Shown one piece after another: positions 23,727 to 28,941 of a stretch of DNA of 28,941 nucleotides. The translations under genes were made by a program, and so were the position numbers. Positions within the stretch are counted from its first letter, which is position 1; each line of letters begins with the position of its first letter. Under the pieces are notes generated by a model. It was not told where the DNA came from. It was given only the letters and a program-made list of their open reading frames with translations, and ran no database searches. The stretch lies in contig JAVBKB010000045.1 of assembly GCA_031554275.1 (NCBI GenBank), forward strand, positions 1-28,941. The letters are read 5' to 3'. This stretch comes from JAVBKB01 sp031554275 (GTDB lineage Bacteria > Bacillota > Bacilli > JARBTR01).

Positions 23727-23789
23727 CGCAAGATTAGCATAGTTGCTGTTTCCTACTTAATATTTGTTAACTACATCTAACTCAAATTC

Positions 23790-26700
23790 CTATGCTTTTT
23801 TTCTAAACAATTTGAATACCCAATTTTTAAGATTAGTCAGAGACTCATAAACCATTGGTACGATCAAAAGTGTTAGCAATGTGGAGCTTGTCAAACCGCC
23901 GATAACTGTAATTGCTAGTGTTTTCGAAATCATTGCACTACTCTCAAATCCAAGTGCTAACGGAATTAAAGCACCAATTGTTGCAATAGCAGTCATTAGG
24001 ATTGGACGTAGTCTTGTGACACCCGCTTCAAGAAGCGATTCACGAACAGATAGCCCTTTCTTCTGATTCCGGATTACCCTGTCAATAAACACGATCGCAT
24101 TTGTAACAACTATCCCGATTAACATCAGCATTCCAATCAATGATGTTGCTTCAATAACCTCGCCTGCTATAAACAAGCCGAAGAGTGCCCCAATCACCGT
24201 TAGTGGAAGTGCAAACAAGACTGCAAATGGTGCTAAAGCTCCACCAAATGTAAGCACTAAGATCAAATACACGATCGCAACTGCTGCTCCCATTGCAACA
24301 AATAATTGTCCAAAGGATTCTTCCATATCTAATTGTGCACCAGCCGCTTCAACAGAAATACCTTTTGGTAAATTTAAATCATCGATTTTCTCTTGAACTT
24401 CTTTCGATGCTTTTGTGATATCTTTGTCAGTTGGTGTCGCATTGACAGCTGCGTAAATCTTCCCATCACGTCTAGTAATTGTGTCTGAAGTTTTGCCTTC
24501 ATTTACTGTAACGATATCTCCAAGTCGTACCTCAACACCCAATGGTGATGTAATTTTCTTGTTTTTAATATCTTCTACAGTTGTGAAGTTGTCTTTTTTG
24601 CCTTCAATATAAACTGAGAGTTCGTCATTATTTTCCTTAACCGTTGTGATCACAGGATGCTTTTGATTTGGATAAAGCGCCAATCCAATCTGTGCAGATG
24701 AAAGTCCTAGTTTAGTAGCTTTCTCCTGATCGACCACAAATGTGTATTCATCATACGCTTCTTGCATTGTTGAAGAAACATCCTTCAAGTTTTCATTATC
24801 GGTCATGATTTTTTCGATTGCATTAACCGTTTCTGTTAAATCAATCATTTTCGGTCCAAAAACATTGTAGGAAATAGTGCTTGTGCCACCCATTCCAAAG
24901 TTTGGTTCTTTCCAAATTCCAACCGCATTATCTTCTTTCAAGTCTGCTAATACTTGCTCTTTTTCCTTGGTAAAATTCTTTGAGTCTTTCTTATATTGTG
25001 CTGTCAAAATCGCGCTCTTATTGTCTCCTGGTGTAAATGGATTTTCTCCACCAGCAGAGATTTGGACGGATTCAACATCTGTTTTCTCTAAGAACAATTT
25101 TTCAACCTTTTGCACTGCCATGTCGACATCATCCAATGTTTGCCCTGGGTTTGGCTTAAACGTTACATAGATCATTTTGTCCGCTTCACTGCTCATCATG
25201 TTGGCACCTAAGAGGCCAGTAGCTGGTAGTGCGATACTCCCAGCGAACAAAAGAAGGACGATTACTGTTGGTATTATTTTATGTGATAATGACCAATCCA
25301 ATATTGAACGATACTTCAGCGCAAGCTTGCTGTGTTTTCCTTCTTCATGAATAAACTTCTTAGATAGACCATTCTTGAAGAACATATGCGTTAACATTGG
25401 CACTACTGTAATCGCAATCAACAATGAAGCCAGTAATGCGAAAACAATTGCTAGTGCAAATGGTAAGAACATTTCACCAACCATACCGCCAACCAATCCC
25501 ATTGGAAGGAAAACAGCGATCGTTACAAGTGTTGAGGACATAATAGGCTTAAATACTTGTTTCGTAGCTTCACGAATTAGATCTTTACCTGTTAATTGCT
25601 CGTTACGATTTGACATTCTTCTGAAAATATTTTCAATTACTACTATCGAGTCATCGATAACACGTCCAATGGCAACGGTTAAGGCACCTAAGGACATAAT
25701 GTTAAGCGTTACATCCACTTGCTTTAATAAGAAAATGGCAATCAGTAAAGATAATGGTATGGAAACGATTGCGATTAGTGTAGATTTGATGCTTCTTAAG
25801 AAGAACCAAATAATCAATACTGCAAACAAAGCCCCGAATAATGCTTTTCCGATCATGGTCGACACTGAATCCTTTACTGGTGTTGCCATATCCATGATCT
25901 TGATCATTTCAACATCGTTATCTTTTTCAAACTTCTTAATTTTCTCTGCCACTTGATCTGCCACTTCAACTGTATTACCAGTTTGGGATTTCACAATTGC
26001 AAAGCTTATTGCCTGATCACCATTCGTACGTGCAATTGATTGAACTTTACCAACCTTTTCGACGTCAGCAAGTTCACCTAAAGTGATTGTCGGCATCATT
26101 AAAAGTTGCTCTTGTGTTGGTAGTGTAGTGCTACTTCCTTGTGCACTTTGACTTTGACCTTGACCACCAGCAGCTCCACTTACAGGGATTGCCGGAAATT
26201 TAATTGCCTTCAAATCCGGTAAAGTCATAATTTTCCCATCAATTACGACTGACTTCTCAGACTTATCTAGCTCCATCACGCCCAATGGGAATCTTGCAGT
26301 AGCACCTTGGATCATTTGCGTAGCCATTGTTTCGGTCAATCCATACATCGCTAGGAGATCTTGGTGGAATTTAATTTGAACTTCCGTTAATTGTTGACCA
26401 GTTACATCAGCGGATTGAACGCCTTCGATCCCTTCGAGCGAAGGCACAAGGTCTCTTTCCACTAACTCAGTAAGTTTTTCTAGTCCCATTTCTCCACTTT
26501 TGATACCATAGCCAAGAATAGGAATCTGGTCAAAGGTAAAAGTCGAGACAACAGGTGCCCCAACACCTTCTGGTAGTGGTGCTTTAGCAAGCGCATCATT
26601 AATTTCTTTAGTTGCTTTATCCAAATCTTTATCGTAGTCAAAAATAATTTGAACGGATGAAGCACTTGGATAGGATTTTGATTCGAAATTTTCGACTCCA

Positions 26701-26927
26701 TTGATATTTTGAATTGACTGTTCAATTGGTTTGGTAACCTTTTCAGATACATCATCTGGAGTTGCACCAGGATACATCGTGGTGACAGACACCACCGGCA
26801 ACTTAATGCTTGGCATCTGCTCCATCTTCATGGTAGTTCCTGCGTAGATACCTGCAGCAAGGATAATAAACGTCATAATCCAAACTGCAAACTTGTTTTT
26901 TAATACGAAATTAATAATACTGTTCAT
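23790..26927 (-). CDS. swrC: RND-family exporter, SwrC (YerP)/AcrB-like
   Basis: A proton-driven membrane exporter of 1045 residues, close to Bacillus subtilis SwrC, which gives surfactin self-resistance and aids swarming. The HAE1/AcrB layout is clear: helix 1 (12-30), a large first extracellular domain with YPGATPDDVSEKVTKPIE, helices 2-6 with the proton-relay pair D425-D426 in GRVIDDSIVVIENI, a second extracellular domain, and helices 8-12. A Gly/Gln/Ser-rich insert (251-266) lies in the first domain. There is no adaptor or outer-membrane partner, as expected in a Gram-positive. The start is ATG 26927, preceded by AAGGGG; an upstream in-frame GTG (27047) would add 40 residues unlike the family. 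The substrate is unknown; lipopeptides or antimicrobials are plausible. Confidence 0.92.
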   Translation of the reverse strand: MNSIINFVLKNKFAVWIMTFIILAAGIYAGTTMKMEQMPSIKLPVVSVTTMYPGATPDDVSEKVTKPIEQSIQNINGVENFESKSYPSASSVQIIFDYDKDLDKATKEINDALAKAPLPEGVGAPVVSTFTFDQIPILGYGIKSGEMGLEKLTELVERDLVPSLEGIEGVQSADVTGQQLTEVQIKFHQDLLAMYGLTETMATQMIQGATARFPLGVMELDKSEKSVVIDGKIMTLPDLKAIKFPAIPVSGAAGGQGQSQSAQGSSTTLPTQEQLLMMPTITLGELADVEKVGKVQSIARTNGDQAISFAIVKSQTGNTVEVADQVAEKIKKFEKDNDVEMIKIMDMATPVKDSVSTMIGKALFGALFAVLIIWFFLRSIKSTLIAIVSIPLSLLIAIFLLKQVDVTLNIMSLGALTVAIGRVIDDSIVVIENIFRRMSNRNEQLTGKDLIREATKQVFKPIMSSTLVTIAVFLPMGLVGGMVGEMFLPFALAIVFALLASLLIAITVVPMLTHMFFKNGLSKKFIHEEGKHSKLALKYRSILDWSLSHKIIPTVIVLLLFAGSIALPATGLLGANMMSSEADKMIYVTFKPNPGQTLDDVDMAVQKVEKLFLEKTDVESVQISAGGENPFTPGDNKSAILTAQYKKDSKNFTKEKEQVLADLKEDNAVGIWKEPNFGMGGTSTISYNVFGPKMIDLTETVNAIEKIMTDNENLKDVSSTMQEAYDEYTFVVDQEKATKLGLSSAQIGLALYPNQKHPVITTVKENNDELSVYIEGKKDNFTTVEDIKNKKITSPLGVEVRLGDIVTVNEGKTSDTITRRDGKIYAAVNATPTDKDITKASKEVQEKIDDLNLPKGISVEAAGAQLDMEESFGQLFVAMGAAVAIVYLILVLTFGGALAPFAVLFALPLTVIGALFGLFIAGEVIEATSLIGMLMLIGIVVTNAIVFIDRVIRNQKKGLSVRESLLEAGVTRLRPILMTAIATIGALIPLALGFESSAMISKTLAITVIGGLTSSTLLTLLIVPMVYESLTNLKNWVFKLFRKKA

Positions 26928-27080
26928 AATTCGCCCCTTATTATTGTACGGATTTTTGTAGATTCTTAAACTTGATGAAGACTTACAACTTAACCATCTG
27001 GATATACTCTCGATGACTATTTGTAAATCCTCCACTTTTTTAAACAATGTTACTAGCTTAACATAAGTTGAGTTGCATAA

Positions 27081-27124
27081 ACAACTTCGCTAGTTGTACA
27101 AAACTCTAGGTCTAAAGACCTAGA
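27081..27124 (-). promoter_or_regulatory. Palindromes upstream of the RND exporter (possible operator/promoter region)
   Basis: The 294-base gap before swrC has two palindromes: ACAACT-N5-AGTTGT (27081-27086/27092-27097) and a 20-bp TCTAGGTCT-AA-AGACCTAGA (27105-27124). Minus-strand TTGTAC (27098-27093) with a 16-base spacer to a TATGCA is a weak promoter guess that would overlap the first palindrome. TetR- or MarR-type control is possible, but no regulator gene is adjacent. Confidence 0.35.
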
Positions 27125-27187
27125 ATTGATCAATTCGCACCGCAAACTCAAGTTAATGAGTGTTGCTATGTAGCTACTTTATCTGAA

Positions 27188-27213
27188 AACTGATTAACCA
27201 TTGTTAATCAGTT
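27188..27213 (-). terminator. Hairpin after the bactofilin operon
   Basis: A perfect 11-bp stem AACTGATTAAC (27188-27198) / GTTAATCAGTT (27203-27213) with a 4-nt loop, starting nine bases after the bacF stop on the minus strand. The tail has only a short T run (TTTTC), so it is a moderate terminator candidate. Confidence 0.6.
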
Positions 27214-27221
27214 GTTATTGT

Positions 27222-27917
27222 TTACCCTTTTACTTGTTCATCAACAACTGCCTCAGATGAAACACTCAATCTATCCCGATATTCAACTCTTTTGATCACA
27301 CATCCGGGTCCAATTATGATATTTTTCCCCCGAACAACATCTGCATAGGTTTGTTCAAGATAGATAATATCTGCTTCAACTTGATGAACATTTAACGTTA
27401 CTTTTCTTGCAAATGGAAACTTGCTCCGCTTTACGGAAACTGTGTTTCCACCGATTTCATGAATCCGACTATTTTGGTGGTGTAATTTCATAACGATATC
27501 ATCAGCTGAAAGTAACCCTTCAATCTTGCATATTCCTGTAGATTGAAATGAATCTACAGTAACATTTCCATCTGTTCGCAACTCACCCTTGTTATCGATT
27601 GAATCGCCTGACAGAAGAGAATTGGCAATCACTTGTCCTCTGATTTTGTAATGCTTCACATTTGAAAGCTGACGAATTTCTGCCTTCCCAGTTACTTTCA
27701 ACAGGTTTGCTTTTAGCTTACCTTGTATTTCCACTTCTCCGACAATCGATACGACGTCAGCTGAAACATCACTATGGAATTTGGCAGTCCCCAAAATACT
27801 AATTTTGTTTGTTTCAATAGCCCCCATCACATTCGCATCACCTCGAACAGATACTTTCTCATAAGTACCACCTGATGCGCTTCCTGACCCATTTACAACA
27901 AGTTTATGTTCACTCAT
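27222..27917 (-). CDS. bacF: Bactofilin-type polymer-forming protein, second copy (BacF/YhbF-like)
   Basis: A 231-residue protein built of short beta-helix repeats with G-x-A/V patterns (GSGSASGGTYEKVSVRGDANVMGAI, ILGTAKFHSDVSADVVSIVGEVEIQG), typical of bactofilins. These self-assemble without nucleotide into membrane-associated filaments. In Bacillus subtilis the pair YhbE/YhbF (BacE/BacF) affects flagellar motility. Its C-terminal third parallels that of the upstream gene: GLLSADDIVMKL, EIGGNTVSVKR, then ADIIYLEQTYADVVRGKNIIIGPGCVIKRVEY. The two are therefore a tandem duplication. ATG 27917 follows GGAGGG and lies 13 bases after the bacE stop. The longer reading to 28022 overlaps bacE and lacks a site. 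It is the last gene of the operon, before a hairpin. Confidence 0.85.
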   Translation of the reverse strand: MSEHKLVVNGSGSASGGTYEKVSVRGDANVMGAIETNKISILGTAKFHSDVSADVVSIVGEVEIQGKLKANLLKVTGKAEIRQLSNVKHYKIRGQVIANSLLSGDSIDNKGELRTDGNVTVDSFQSTGICKIEGLLSADDIVMKLHHQNSRIHEIGGNTVSVKRSKFPFARKVTLNVHQVEADIIYLEQTYADVVRGKNIIIGPGCVIKRVEYRDRLSVSSEAVVDEQVKG

Positions 27918-27930
27918 GACGACCCTCCAT

Positions 27931-28749
27931 TTATAATTGCACGATTTTTTTGATTTTAGCTGCGTCGCTTTGTTTAAAGCTACCGCTGTATTCAACCAAA
28001 TCAATATCACAATTTTCTCCAATGATTATGTCATGACCTCGAACTACTCTTGCCTTTGTATGATAAAGCTCTATCTCATCAGCTTCGATGATGTCTGCTT
28101 TAAAGTGTACGTCTTTAATGGCACTGATGATCTTCCCAAACAATTCAAGCTTTCTTTTCACGATAACTGATTGTCCACCGATTTCTTTCGCTGATGAATC
28201 CCATATAATCGTAATATCGATCTTGTCAGCACTTAGTAGACCATCGATGTCAAATTTCCCGTCGCCGACAAAGCTCTCTGCTTCACAGTTTTCTCCAACT
28301 GTTAGCATCCCGTCCAAACGAATGTCCTTTGCGGATAGATTTCCTGTGATTTTGCACTTTCCATCCACCATCATTTTCTCAGCTTGAAATGAATTCTTAA
28401 TGGTCACCCAACCATCAATATCGGCTTGATCCACATTTACTTTACCAGTAATCGTTGAATGCCCATCAATATCTAGATACTTTGCTTCCACTTCGCCATC
28501 AATATTAGCGTGTCCCCCGATAGTAATGTTTCCTGCATGAATCTTACCTTGAAACTTGCAAAAACCATTCACAACAAGGTTTTCTGATGTAACATTGCCC
28601 GAAATAGATCCTTTTCCGTTGCAAGTGAACTGCTCACAATTAGTATCACCAAAGATTCTCCCATGGCCATTGATCTTAACGTTTCGATAATCACCACCAA
28701 TTGAACTGTTATTTCCATTAACGATTAAATCGACAAGTTTCTCACTCAT
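27931..28749 (-). CDS. bacE: Bactofilin-type polymer-forming protein, first copy (BacE/YhbE-like)
   Basis: A 272-residue protein with about nine beta-helix turns of the type GKGSISGNVTSENLVVNG, GKIHAGNITIGGHANIDG, GEVEAKYLDIDGHSTITG and GKVNVDQADIDG, a bactofilin (PF04519-like) fold expected to polymerise under the membrane. The C-terminal part has GLLSADKIDITI, EIGGQSVIVKRK, then ADIIEADEIELYHTKARVVRGHDIIIGENCDIDLVEY, shared with the next gene. It is about 40 residues longer than the second copy, mainly by extra turns in the middle. ATG 28749 overlaps the end of the yhbD-like gene by eight bases and has GGGAGG upstream, indicating translational coupling. It probably co-polymerises with its neighbour. 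Confidence 0.86.
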   Translation of the reverse strand: MSEKLVDLIVNGNNSSIGGDYRNVKINGHGRIFGDTNCEQFTCNGKGSISGNVTSENLVVNGFCKFQGKIHAGNITIGGHANIDGEVEAKYLDIDGHSTITGKVNVDQADIDGWVTIKNSFQAEKMMVDGKCKITGNLSAKDIRLDGMLTVGENCEAESFVGDGKFDIDGLLSADKIDITIIWDSSAKEIGGQSVIVKRKLELFGKIISAIKDVHFKADIIEADEIELYHTKARVVRGHDIIIGENCDIDLVEYSGSFKQSDAAKIKKIVQL

Positions 28750-28941
28750 TTTGGTCGCCTCCCACAAGTTTTGCCTTCAATTGCTCGGAAATTGTTCCAA
28801 AACTCAAGTTCTTTACTATCTTTGTACCTGCTTCAATATAAATTGAATCTTGATTGGTCACTAAAATGCAGCTGGAGACGCCGAATTTACGAGTAAAAAT
28901 AATCTCACAAAGTTGTGACCTCAATATGACCTCTTTGCCCT
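28742..28941 (-). CDS. yhbD: YhbD-like (DUF4004) protein, C-terminal fragment cut by window edge
   Basis: Only the last 65 codons are inside the window; the frame stays open to the edge (…GKEVILRSQLCEIIFTRKFGVSSCILV). The TTG at 28924 is internal and not a real start. The piece resembles the C-terminal domain of YhbD of Bacillus subtilis, which precedes the bactofilin genes yhbE and yhbF. YhbD-type proteins have an N-terminal MerR-like helix-turn-helix, which would lie outside the window; a regulatory role is a guess. The eight-base overlap with bacE shows they form one operon. Identification rests on gene order and remembered similarity. Confidence 0.65.
   Translation of the reverse strand, partial: GKEVILRSQLCEIIFTRKFGVSSCILVTNQDSIYIEAGTKIVKNLSFGTISEQLKAKLVGGDQNE

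Noticed and set aside
26925..27047. Longer swrC start at 27047 adding 40 residues
   Set aside because: Family proteins begin at the first helix (MNSIINFVLKNKFAVWIM), and AAGGGG precedes ATG 26927.
1..28941. CRISPR array, tRNA/rRNA genes, prophage or complete insertion sequence
   Set aside because: No regularly spaced repeats, no cloverleaf or rRNA-like sequence, and no transposase or phage genes were seen.

Overview
The window looks like chromosomal DNA of a low-GC, Gram-positive Bacillota (class Bacilli, Bacillales-like). Evidence: strong AGGAGG-type ribosome binding sites, several TTG/GTG starts, RNase J1, RodA, a SwrC-type RND pump, a yhbD-bacE-bacF type bactofilin operon, and AhrC/CadC/NikR style regulation. 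I cannot name the species. Most genes are complete housekeeping or physiological genes separated by clear hairpin terminators. There is no rRNA, tRNA, CRISPR array, prophage or complete insertion sequence.

Layout. 1-2.5 kb: trmL (tRNA methyltransferase), a DUF4253 gene broken by one in-frame TGA, and a CorA-type metal transporter. 2.8-5.3 kb: capF and capG, two of the three enzymes for UDP-N-acetyl-L-fucosamine, with no capE beside them. 5.5-6.7 kb: a membrane-anchored serine hydrolase of the beta-lactamase fold. 6.9-9.1 kb (minus): ornithine aminotransferase rocD with a perfect ARG-box palindrome upstream, then a Cof-type HAD phosphatase. 9.3-11 kb: rnjA, followed by a hairpin carrying a 55-bp MITE-like palindrome. 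11.2-12.4 kb (minus): a small two-helix membrane protein and a secreted LysM-CAP protein. 12.5-14.9 kb: cadA-cadC heavy-metal resistance with promoter and operator. 15.1-19.4 kb (minus): proline dehydrogenase, asnA, rodA and an AI-2E-type permease, the last three closely spaced. 19.6-20.4 kb: uppP. 20.7-23.6 kb (minus): nickel/cobalt ECF operon nikR-nikMN-nikQ-nikO with a NikR operator over its promoter, but nikQ is broken by one in-frame TAA. 23.8-26.9 kb (minus): a SwrC-like RND exporter. 27.2-28.9 kb (minus): two bactofilins and the 3' end of a yhbD-like gene running off the window.

How the genes work together. RodA, UppP, the serine hydrolase, LysM-CAP and the bactofilins all concern the cell envelope. 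rocD and proline dehydrogenase both feed glutamate-semialdehyde/P5C in arginine, ornithine and proline catabolism. cadA-cadC and nikR-nikMNQO are self-contained metal efflux and uptake modules.

Most interesting points: two genes each lost to a single nonsense codon with the frame otherwise intact; the IS3-like mini-palindrome nested in a terminator loop; the perfect NikR and ARG operators; the capE-less capFG pair; a long, possibly pseudoknotted 3' structure after uppP; and a 13-17 bp intergenic repeat present three times. I saw no convincing wholly new system.
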